Shown piece by piece: positions 52,462 to 59,302 of a stretch of 64,000 nt of DNA (positions are counted from its first letter, which is position 1; every line of letters starts with the position of its first letter). The stretch covers positions 1 to 64,000 of the forward strand of contig JAEYWD010000021.1 of assembly GCA_023429135.1 (NCBI GenBank), read 5' to 3'. The stretch is from Bacteroidota bacterium (lineage in GTDB: Bacteria; Bacteroidota; Bacteroidia; Bacteroidales; JAAUTT01). Both the position numbers and the translations under genes were made by a program. The notes under the pieces are model-generated. The model was given only the letters and a program-made list of their open reading frames with translations. It ran no database searches and was not told where the DNA came from.

Positions 52462-53898
52462 ATGAAAGCATCTTGTCTGCTAATCAGCCTGGTGGTTGGA
52501 GTTTTGTTTTCTGTAAATGCCATTTCACAAACAGGTGCAAAAAACAGAGTCGTCATTTTAACCGACATTGAGAATGAACCGGATGATACGCAATCGATGA
52601 TCCGTTTACTTTTATATTCTAATAATTTGGATATAAAAGGAATTGTCGCCACCACATCTGTGCATTTGAAAACACAGGTTCATCCTGAATCCATCAGAAA
52701 AATTATCCAGACTTATGGAAAGTTGCAAGCCAATCTTGTGAAGCATGAGGCGGGTTTCCCTGATGCAGAAACGCTTCTGTCCAAAGTAAAACAGGGCCTT
52801 CCGTTGTATGGGATGAGTGCTGTTGGTGAAGGCAAGGATTCTGAAGGCTCCGACTGGATTATAAAGATTCTTGAAGAGGATGACGAGCGACCTCTCTGGG
52901 TTTCGGTATGGGGTGGCGCTAATACCTTGGCTCAGGCGCTTTATAAAATCAATAAGACCAAATCGCCAGCTCAAGCCAAACGCTTAATTTCGAAACTGAG
53001 AGTGTATACAATTTCCGATCAGGATGACAGTGGAATATGGATAAGAAAAACTTTTCCTGACTTATTTTATGTTGTAAGTCCGGGCGGATACGGGGGAGCG
53101 ACATGGATTGCCATTACTTCTTTTTCAAAAGATTTAAATAATGAAACCATAAGTAATAAGTGGTTGGCTGAAAATATTCAGCAGGGACATGGACCACTGG
53201 GAGCGTTGTATCCCGATGTGGCTTATGGAATGGAAGGCGATACACCGTCATGGCTTTCGTTGATCGGCAATGGTCTGAATGTGCCTGAGCGTCCTGAATG
53301 GGGTGGCTGGGGCGGACGTTATGAGCTCTATAAGCCTGATTATGATAAAATGGATAAGGGGTTCACTGGTGGCGTGCCGGTTGAGGCAGAGCCGCGTGCC
53401 ATATGGACCAATGCGGTGGATAGTTATAGTCCTTACATTTCTAGCGAGTATGGCAAGTCTGTTCGCATGGATTCGGTGGTGATTACTGACAACAAAGCAA
53501 CGATTTGGCGATGGCGGGATGATTTTCAGAATGATTTTGCTGCACGCATAGATTGGTGTACAATGTCATTTGAAGAGGCTAATCATCCGCCTGCTCCTGC
53601 TCTGGCTCATCCCGAGGAGTTAACAGTGAAGTCGGGAGAGAATTTTGTTCTTAACGCCAGTGGTTCTTCTGATCCGGATGGTGATAACCTGAGCTTTCTG
53701 TGGTTTAATTATCCCGAAGCGGGGTCGTATAAGAAAACGATCAAAATTTCCAATGCCGAAAATATCTATAAGGTGAATGTTCAGGCGCCTTTAGTTGACA
53801 GGAAAGAAACGGCACATTTTATTCTGAAGGTAACCGACAAGGGAATTCCGCAGCTTTCCAGATACAAAAGGGTTATTGTAAATATAATTCCTAAATAG
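52462..53898 (+). CDS. Secreted DUF1593 nucleoside-hydrolase-like protein
   Basis: A 478-residue secreted protein. Signal peptide: CLLISLVVGVLFSVNAISQ. The N-terminal DUF1593 domain begins NRVVILTDIENEPDDTQSMI, with Asp/Glu residues similar to nucleoside hydrolase metal sites, and includes PLWVSVWGGANTLAQALYKI and RVYTISDQDDSGIWIRKTFP. The C-terminal part (from about 380) is an Ig-like domain of the Sde0182 type with NASGSSDPDGDNLSFLWFNY. Homologues occur in plant-polysaccharide-degrading bacteria. With the VOC and TIM-barrel genes it suggests a periplasmic or extracellular carbohydrate or nucleoside catabolic step. Confidence 0.85.
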   Translation: MKASCLLISLVVGVLFSVNAISQTGAKNRVVILTDIENEPDDTQSMIRLLLYSNNLDIKGIVATTSVHLKTQVHPESIRKIIQTYGKLQANLVKHEAGFPDAETLLSKVKQGLPLYGMSAVGEGKDSEGSDWIIKILEEDDERPLWVSVWGGANTLAQALYKINKTKSPAQAKRLISKLRVYTISDQDDSGIWIRKTFPDLFYVVSPGGYGGATWIAITSFSKDLNNETISNKWLAENIQQGHGPLGALYPDVAYGMEGDTPSWLSLIGNGLNVPERPEWGGWGGRYELYKPDYDKMDKGFTGGVPVEAEPRAIWTNAVDSYSPYISSEYGKSVRMDSVVITDNKATIWRWRDDFQNDFAARIDWCTMSFEEANHPPAPALAHPEELTVKSGENFVLNASGSSDPDGDNLSFLWFNYPEAGSYKKTIKISNAENIYKVNVQAPLVDRKETAHFILKVTDKGIPQLSRYKRVIVNIIPK

Positions 53899-54064
53899 AA
53901 GAGGTAATTGATTTGCAGGGGTTCAATGAAAAGAAAAAGGTTTGTATCCATATTGTTTGGGCAATAAGTTTGTTTAATAATCGACATTAACGAAATTTGC
54001 GGTGATAATATCATTGGAAGTTTATTTTGCATTAATGTTTACAATTAAAGAATAAGTGCTAAAA

Positions 54065-54478
54065 ATGGAATGGATCAGTACTAAAATAAAAGAAAAACTG
54101 CCTCCCGATTTTCAGGATGTGTTGTTATACCAGGAGAATAATGGCATTTTTATTGGCTGGCTTGAGAATGGCCAATGGATAGTGGACAATACATTTGTTG
54201 AAACCGATAACTACAAAGATGTTATCCGTGGAAATATCAAGCAGGATGAAATAACGTACTGGCGATATCTACCGCCTAACCCGCAGTGGGATTTTTTCGA
54301 TCCTGAACTGAAAACATGTTTGGAGTGGTACGAACTCTGCAAGAGGAATGTAAAAATTAGCGATTTTAAAACAGATACTTCAACATCCGACTTTTACCAT
54401 TTTTGGAATACCGAGAAAATCACACAGGAAGAGTTTTTAAAACGTTTGGTGAATTTTGACATTGAAAGATTGACTTAG
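54065..54478 (+). CDS. DUF551-like small protein
   Basis: A 137-residue protein starting at ATG 54065 (MEWISTKIKEKLPPDFQDVL); a GTG 3 codons upstream is less likely. The first 80 residues fit DUF551 (LYQENNGIFIGWLENGQWIV, DEITYWRYLPPNP), a family common in phages and plasmids with no known function. The C-terminal tail after residue 85 is specific. It stands alone, with no phage genes near it. Confidence 0.65.
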   Translation: MEWISTKIKEKLPPDFQDVLLYQENNGIFIGWLENGQWIVDNTFVETDNYKDVIRGNIKQDEITYWRYLPPNPQWDFFDPELKTCLEWYELCKRNVKISDFKTDTSTSDFYHFWNTEKITQEEFLKRLVNFDIERLT

Positions 54479-54551
54479 AAGATTAATTTTGTCAGGGGAT
54501 TTATTTGTTTTGAATTAGCTTAACTGCTCTTAATTAGCAACACTACTATCA

Positions 54552-55142
54552 ATGAATTTGTTCGAACGAAATGTTTTTGAGTCTTTTGCCAAAGGGGATG
54601 AGAAAGCATTCGAGTATATTTTCAAAACATATTTTTCGTATTTGCTTAATTATGCGCGACAAATACTGAAGGATACCGATGCGGCTGAAGAAATTGTTGA
54701 ATCAGTGTTTTTGAATCTATGGGAGAACAAGTCGGAGATAAAGCTGGAAACCTCTCTTAAATCGTATCTCTTTAAATCGGTTTACAATCATTGTCTTAAT
54801 CATTTAAAACATGTTCAGGTTAAGGAAAGGTATGTGCTTTACTTCAAGCATCATGTGTCCACAGATGCTGAGGGGAATATTATCAGTGCCGATTACCCGA
54901 TTTCAAATTTAATTGAGAAAGAACTTGGAGAAATCATAGAAAAATCCATCCAGGATTTGCCTGCCCAGTGTCGCGAGATTTTTATGATGAGTCGGTACCA
55001 GCATCTGAAGAATGAAGAAATAGCACAAAAGCTGGATATTTCGGTAAATACGGTTCGTACTCAAATATCAAGAGCTTTAGCTAAATTGCGCGAAAGTCTG
55101 AAGGAATACCTGCCTCTGGCCTTGTTGCTTTTGGTTCGGTAA
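54552..55142 (+). CDS. ECF RNA polymerase sigma factor (likely partner of FecR at 57954)
   Basis: A 196-residue ECF sigma factor with region 2 (FEYIFKTYFSYLLNYARQIL, DTDAAEEIVESVFLNLWENK) and region 4 (QDLPAQCREIFMMSRYQHLK, IAQKLDISVNTVRTQISRAL), ending in a hydrophobic tail (EYLPLALLLLVR). Such genes usually sit directly before their fecR and susCD. Here the next fecR-susC-susD set on the same strand starts 2.8 kb further on, with a tandem repeat array, an AraC-type gene and a minus-strand gap in between. That spacing suggests that the locus was split. Confidence 0.92.
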   Translation: MNLFERNVFESFAKGDEKAFEYIFKTYFSYLLNYARQILKDTDAAEEIVESVFLNLWENKSEIKLETSLKSYLFKSVYNHCLNHLKHVQVKERYVLYFKHHVSTDAEGNIISADYPISNLIEKELGEIIEKSIQDLPAQCREIFMMSRYQHLKNEEIAQKLDISVNTVRTQISRALAKLRESLKEYLPLALLLLVR

Positions 55143-55225
55143 ACGGCTGTTATGATATTTTTTAAAACATGGAAATATTTTGTATTTCAGATTGTTAGAC
55201 GTTGTTTTTGCCCTCCAGAATAGTT

Positions 55226-55561
55226 TCGTTTACTCTTAGCGTAGTTTCGTTTCCTCTTTGCTAAGAATCGTTTACTCTTAGCGTAGTTTCATTTACTCTT
55301 TCCTAACAGTCGTTTACGAGCTCCTAAGTTTCGTTTACTCTTTCCTAACATTCATTTACGAGCTCCTGGGTGTCATTTACTCTTAGCGTAGTTTCGTTTA
55401 TTCTTTGCTAAGAATCGTTTCTTCGTTCCTAGGTATCGTTTATTCATTCCTAAGAATCATTTAAGGATTCCTAAGTTTCTTTTATTCGTGCCTGACTGTC
55501 GTTGATGAGTTCTTAACTATCATCTTTCCTTTCCTAAGTTTTGTTTATTATTGCCTGTGTG
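55226..55561. repeat. 21-bp tandem repeat array, 16 units
   Basis: Sixteen consecutive units of exactly 21 bp fill 55226-55561. Consensus: TCGTTTAC, then five variable bases (often TCTTT), then CCTAAGTT. Sub-types recur: units 1, 3 and 8 carry CTTAGCGTAG; units 2 and 9 carry TTTGCTAAG; units 4 and 6 carry TTTCCTAAC; units 5 and 7 carry GAGCTCCT. Units 1-2 resemble 8-9 and units 4-5 resemble 6-7, so 42-bp blocks were copied. Units 12-16 are more diverged. No frame is open throughout on either strand, so it is not coding. It occupies the gap 55143-55642. Confidence 0.9.
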
Positions 55562-55608
55562 CATGCGGAAATTGCCGGACTTAGCAACTTTCTGCCAATT
55601 TATTTCCT

Positions 55609-55616
55609 TAATTTTG
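55609..55616 (+). promoter_or_regulatory. -7 element before the GlxA-like gene
   Basis: TAATTTTG matches TAnnTTTG and would start transcription near 55622, about 20 bases before the ATG. The -33 box is poor. The last unit of the 21-bp array ends 47 bases upstream, so the array occupies the region where activators would bind. Confidence 0.5.
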
Positions 55617-55642
55617 CCTGGTTATCAGTTTAAATTGGAATT

Positions 55643-56632
55643 ATGATCAAGCATGTTGTTTTAATTGCTCCTCCCAAAACTTCACTCCTCGATATTGCTG
55701 GCCCTATGGAAGTATTCTCAAAGGCTGCCGATTATATTGAGAATTATTTCCCCCATATAACGGGAGGTTCATACGTATTGCATGTTCTGTCTACCGAAAA
55801 GTCGAAGACTGTGATAACAGCAGCAGGGTTGCCCATTGTTTGTGAAGGTGGAATTAAGTCGGTTAACTACGAAATTGACACCATTCTGGTATCAGGTATT
55901 CCTAATGCTCCGGTTAACATGGTAAGCAAGGAGATTCTGACCTGGTTAAAAGAAAAATCAATCTCAGTGCGCCGACTGGGTTCCATTTGTGCCGGAGCTT
56001 TTATTCTTGCCGCAGCAGGACTTTTGGACGGTAAACGGGCAACTACCCATTGGCGGGTTTGCGACAAGCTTCAAAAGCATTATCCCGGTGTAAAAGTTGA
56101 AAAAGATCCTATTTTTGTGAAAGATGGCAATATTTATACCTCGGCAGGCATTTCCACAGGAATGGACTTGTCGCTTGCCATGGTCGAGGAGGATTATGGA
56201 AGAGATATTGCTGTTGCCGTAGCGCGTCAGTTGGTGCTGTATTTAAAGCGACCGGGGAACCAGTCGCAGTTCAGCAATATTCTTACGCATCAAAATGTGG
56301 ATTACCAGCCAGTGAGTGATGTTCAGAACTGGATAGTGGAGCATCTCGACGAACCTTTGACTGTCGAAATTCTGGCTGAAAAAGCATCTATGAGTCCGCG
56401 AAACTTTGCCCGTGTTTTTTTGCGCGAAACCGGAACCACACCTGCAAAGTACATTGAGAAATTAAGACTTGAGACTGCCCGCCGTCGTTTGGAAGAAACC
56501 AAATTAACGCTCGACGAGATTTCAAGCGAATGTGGTGTTGGCAATGCCGACGGACTGCGCCGTTTATTTCTGCGGCACATGAAAACGAATCCCAGCGATT
56601 ACAGGAGAAGTTTTGGTACTTCCATAAATTAA
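55643..56632 (+). CDS. GlxA-type transcriptional regulator (DJ-1/PfpI plus AraC HTH)
   Basis: A 329-residue DNA-binding regulator. Residues 1-185 form a DJ-1/PfpI-like domain (PPKTSLLDIAGPMEVFSKAA, RRLGSICAGAFILAAAGLLD, RATTHWRVCDKLQKHYPG, STGMDLSLAMVEEDYGRDIA). Residues 225-325 carry two helix-turn-helix units of the AraC family (VEILAEKASMSPRNFARVFL, LDEISSECGVGNADGLRRLF). Related proteins in proteobacteria respond to amine or quaternary-ammonium metabolites. It sits between a 21-bp repeat array and gap, inside an apparently split sigma/FecR locus. Confidence 0.9.
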   Translation: MIKHVVLIAPPKTSLLDIAGPMEVFSKAADYIENYFPHITGGSYVLHVLSTEKSKTVITAAGLPIVCEGGIKSVNYEIDTILVSGIPNAPVNMVSKEILTWLKEKSISVRRLGSICAGAFILAAAGLLDGKRATTHWRVCDKLQKHYPGVKVEKDPIFVKDGNIYTSAGISTGMDLSLAMVEEDYGRDIAVAVARQLVLYLKRPGNQSQFSNILTHQNVDYQPVSDVQNWIVEHLDEPLTVEILAEKASMSPRNFARVFLRETGTTPAKYIEKLRLETARRRLEETKLTLDEISSECGVGNADGLRRLFLRHMKTNPSDYRRSFGTSIN

Positions 56633-56635
56633 AAA

Positions 56636-56671
56636 GAGGCAGTACGATTTCTCACTGCCTCCTGTTTTTTT
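56636..56671. terminator. Terminator between GlxA-like gene and gap
   Basis: GAGGCAGT (56636-56643) and ACTGCCTC (56654-56661) form an 8-bp stem with a 10-base loop, followed on the plus strand by CTG and seven T to 56671. It serves the plus-strand regulator and could help end the converging gap transcript. Confidence 0.85.
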
Positions 56672-56676
56672 AAATA

Positions 56677-57675
56677 TTATAACCCTCCAAAATACTCCGC
56701 GGTGCGAACCATCTGCGACACAAACGACATTTCGTTATCATACCAGGCAACTGTTTTTACAAGCTGCTGGTCGCCGCTGGTAATTACCTTAGTTTGGGTG
56801 GCATCAAAGAGCGAACCATAACTTATCCCGATAACATCGCTTGATACAATTGGCTCTTCGTTGTATCCATACGATTCGTTTGCGGCCTTTTTCATGGTTT
56901 CATTAATTTCTTCGGCAGTAACTTTCTTTTCAAGAATTGTAAATAACTCTACAACCGAACCCGAATGTACCGGTATCCTTTGTGAAGAACCATCGAGTTT
57001 GCCCTTCAGTTCCGGTATCACCAGACCAATAGCTTTGGCAGCTCCGGTTGTGTAGGGTACAATGTTATTTGCTGCTGCACGCGATTTGCGGAAGTTTACC
57101 TTCGGATCAGGAGTATCCATCAGCGGTTGGGAGTTGGTGTAAGCATGGATGGTTGTCATCTGGCCAGTAATAATTCGGAAATTATCGTTTAAAACCTTGG
57201 CCATTGGGGCCAAACAGTTTGTTGTGCACGAAGCGCAACTTATTAATGTATCGGAACTATCCAAAATCTGATGATTCACGTTGTAATCCACTGTTTTCAA
57301 ATCCTTATCCGATGGCGCCGATATAATTACTTTTTTTGCTCCAGCAGTAAAATGTGCAGAGGCTTTCTCCCTCGATTCAAAAATTCCTGTACATTCCAGC
57401 ACCAGATCAATTTTCAGGTTTGCCCAGGGCAGGTTTGCGGGATTTCTTTCGGCCAATACTGTAACAGGTTTGTTGTTTACAATAAGTGAATTTTCGGTGT
57501 GACTGATGGTTAAATCTGGCTTGCCCTGGATGGAATCGTATTTTAATAGATATGCCAGCATGGAAGGAGCACTTAAATCGTTTATTGCCACAACTTCTAA
57601 TTTATCACTTTTCATTATCTCACGGAAAGTCAGACGTCCTATCCGACCGAATCCGTTAATTGCAACTTTAATCAT
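56677..57675 (-). CDS. gap: Glyceraldehyde-3-phosphate dehydrogenase, type I
   Basis: A 332-residue glycolytic enzyme making 1,3-bisphosphoglycerate with NAD. The N-terminal Rossmann signature is VAINGFGRIGRLTFREI, and Asp33 in INDL favours NAD. The catalytic Cys150 is in SCASCTTNCLAP. The C-terminal domain includes TTIHAYTNSQPLMDTPDPKV, RSRAAANNIVPYTTGAAKAI-like sequence and the final WYDNEMSFVSQMVRTAEYF. All key residues look present. It runs against its neighbours, between the GlxA-like gene and fecR. Confidence 0.96.
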   Translation of the reverse strand: MIKVAINGFGRIGRLTFREIMKSDKLEVVAINDLSAPSMLAYLLKYDSIQGKPDLTISHTENSLIVNNKPVTVLAERNPANLPWANLKIDLVLECTGIFESREKASAHFTAGAKKVIISAPSDKDLKTVDYNVNHQILDSSDTLISCASCTTNCLAPMAKVLNDNFRIITGQMTTIHAYTNSQPLMDTPDPKVNFRKSRAAANNIVPYTTGAAKAIGLVIPELKGKLDGSSQRIPVHSGSVVELFTILEKKVTAEEINETMKKAANESYGYNEEPIVSSDVIGISYGSLFDATQTKVITSGDQQLVKTVAWYDNEMSFVSQMVRTAEYFGGL

Positions 57676-57722
57676 GATATGAACTTTAAGAATTACTAAA
57701 TAGCTTAATTATTTCACGATGT

Positions 57723-57753
57723 CAAAGTTACAATTTGATATTATTGACTGCAA
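57723..57753 (-). promoter_or_regulatory. Sigma-A promoter of gap
   Basis: On the minus strand TTG (complement of 57751-57753) and TAACTTTG (complement of 57723-57730) are separated by 20 bases and match the Bacteroidota consensus. The predicted start is near 57717, about 40 bases before the gap ATG. The remaining gap to the fecR start at 57954 holds only AT-rich sequence with no gene seen. Confidence 0.65.
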
Positions 57754-57953
57754 TGACAATTATCCGCCAGAAACTGCCAGTTTTCCAAATATAAAATTTC
57801 CCCTGTATTGTTGGGCTGATTTTGAGATAAAGCTGGTTGAGTCTCTCTTCAAAACCTCTTCATTTCTGTGTTCTATTTTTTTATGAAAAAAAATAAAATC
57901 TTTTGTCATCCTGAATCAACTTGTTGTTGTCATAGAACCTGTAAAGAATAATT

Positions 57954-59117
57954 ATGAAACTGGAAAATTTAGGTCAGGATTTTAATCAGTTAATTCTGAA
58001 ATGTATCGAGGGGAATGCATCCGAGAGCGAGATGCAACAGGTATGGGCATGGGTTGAGCTTAATAACGAAAACAAAAAGTATTACGAGCATTTACGCGAT
58101 ATATGGATTTCTGCCTCTGTTAACAAACCTATGGAGGGCCAACAGCTCGAAAACAGATGGCAGGATTTTAAATCGAAGAACAACTTTGTTGCTGAAAAAC
58201 AGGAAGAAAGCTCCGAACCAAAAACCTTCCTGCTACGTTTTATTAGAGTTGCCGCAATAGCCATTCTAATTTTCGCCTTGGGAGCTGTTATGGGGAAATT
58301 TTATTTAAACGATAGAGTTCCGGTTCAATCGCGGGAGTTTTATATTGTTGAAGCTCCACGGGGAGCAAAATCATTTGTTACCCTTGCCGATGGAACAAAA
58401 ATATGGTTAAATGCTGGCAGTCGGATATCCTATCAACGCAACTATAATCAGGAAAACAGGAATATTTTTCTTGAAGGGGAAGCTTATTTTGAGGTTGCAA
58501 AAAATAAAGAGATCCCTTTTTATGTGTATTCGTCGGGAATTGTTGTTAAGGCCATTGGAACAGCCTTTAATGTTAAGGCATATCCTGAGGAAGGAATTGT
58601 TGAAACCACGCTCGTGGAAGGAAGTGTTAGCATAGAAAGTACAGGGAAAACAGGTGTTAAGGAAAGAATTCTGATGCAGCCCAACCAGAAGGCCAGCTTT
58701 TATAAAGTGAGTAAAAATGTTGTGGTTGAAGAAAAAACACAAGAAGCACAAGAAAAAGAAATTACCCCTATCCCCATAAAAGCGAAAATAGAACGTGTTG
58801 AACTCAAAAAGGAAATTGATACAGAATTATATACTTCGTGGAAGGATAAACGTTGGGTATTCGAAAAACAAAGGTTTGAAGATTTTGCGGTAATTCTTGA
58901 AAGAATCTACGATATAAAAGTTATTTACAAGGATGATGAGCTGAAAAGTTACCGGTTGTCAGGGTCGCTTCAGGAAGAAAATCTGGAACAGGTGTTACAG
59001 GCCATTCAATTTACAATTCCCTTAGATTTCGATATACATCATCGGGAAGTAACAGTTAAAATAAATCACAATCTGAAAAACAAATACGAAAAACTGCTAA
59101 AAATGAAGAATAACTAA
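57954..59117 (+). CDS. FecR-family anti-sigma factor
   Basis: A 387-residue anti-sigma factor. The cytosolic N-terminus (QLILKCIEGNASESEMQQVW, AWVELNNENKKYYEHLRDIW) precedes a membrane segment (FIRVAAIAILIFALGAVMG), the FecR domain (TLADGTKIWLNAGSRISYQR, GEAYFEVAKNKEIPFYVYSS, AIGTAFNVKAYPEEGIVETT), a Lys/Glu-rich linker at about 265-285 that most relatives lack, and a C-terminal domain (SYRLSGSLQEENLEQVLQAI). It should hold an ECF sigma, most likely the one at 54552. susC starts 162 bases downstream. Confidence 0.92.
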   Translation: MKLENLGQDFNQLILKCIEGNASESEMQQVWAWVELNNENKKYYEHLRDIWISASVNKPMEGQQLENRWQDFKSKNNFVAEKQEESSEPKTFLLRFIRVAAIAILIFALGAVMGKFYLNDRVPVQSREFYIVEAPRGAKSFVTLADGTKIWLNAGSRISYQRNYNQENRNIFLEGEAYFEVAKNKEIPFYVYSSGIVVKAIGTAFNVKAYPEEGIVETTLVEGSVSIESTGKTGVKERILMQPNQKASFYKVSKNVVVEEKTQEAQEKEITPIPIKAKIERVELKKEIDTELYTSWKDKRWVFEKQRFEDFAVILERIYDIKVIYKDDELKSYRLSGSLQEENLEQVLQAIQFTIPLDFDIHHREVTVKINHNLKNKYEKLLKMKNN

Positions 59118-59153
59118 TTATTATTAACTGCTAAAACTTTTTGCCTATGATAT

Positions 59154-59267
59154 AAAAAAGAATTGGGAGAAATGCCCTTCTCCCAACTGTCAAAAAAACT
59201 TTTAACTAACGAGCGTTTCGATATTCTGGGGAGTCTATCCGAAGCGCTGTATGTCTAATTTTTTAAC
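59154..59267 (-). ncRNA. Candidate cis-antisense small RNA, SusC locus 2
   Basis: A predicted transcript of about 114 nt between an antisense promoter at the susC start and an intrinsic terminator whose arms TTGGGAGAA (complement of 59178-59186) and TTCTCCCAA (complement of 59163-59171) have a 6-base loop and are followed by a T-rich tract (complement of 59154-59162). In the sense direction this hairpin is followed by A-rich sequence, so it is not a sense terminator. The RNA would cover most of the susC leader. Layout matches the other SusC locus. Ends are estimates. Confidence 0.55.
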
Positions 59268-59272
59268 CATTA

Positions 59273-59302
59273 CAAACTTATGAAAAAAAAAGAGATTCCA
59301 AA
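59273..59302 (-). promoter_or_regulatory. Antisense promoter over susC start, locus 2
   Basis: On the minus strand TTTG (complement of 59299-59302) and TAAGTTTG (complement of 59273-59280) are separated by 18 bases and match both consensus elements exactly. The -7 element touches the susC start codon at 59280. Confidence 0.65.

Noticed and set aside
55226..55561. CRISPR array
   Set aside because: Units are contiguous 21-bp repeats with no unique spacers and no cas genes nearby.
55226..55561. Coding repeat (repeat protein)
   Set aside because: All six frames meet stop codons within the array (TAG in the TTAGCGTAG units, TAA, or TGA on the complement).
59163..59186. Sense terminator between fecR and susC in locus 2
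   Set aside because: After the stem the sense strand reads CTGTC and then a run of A; the T-rich tract exists only in the antisense direction.
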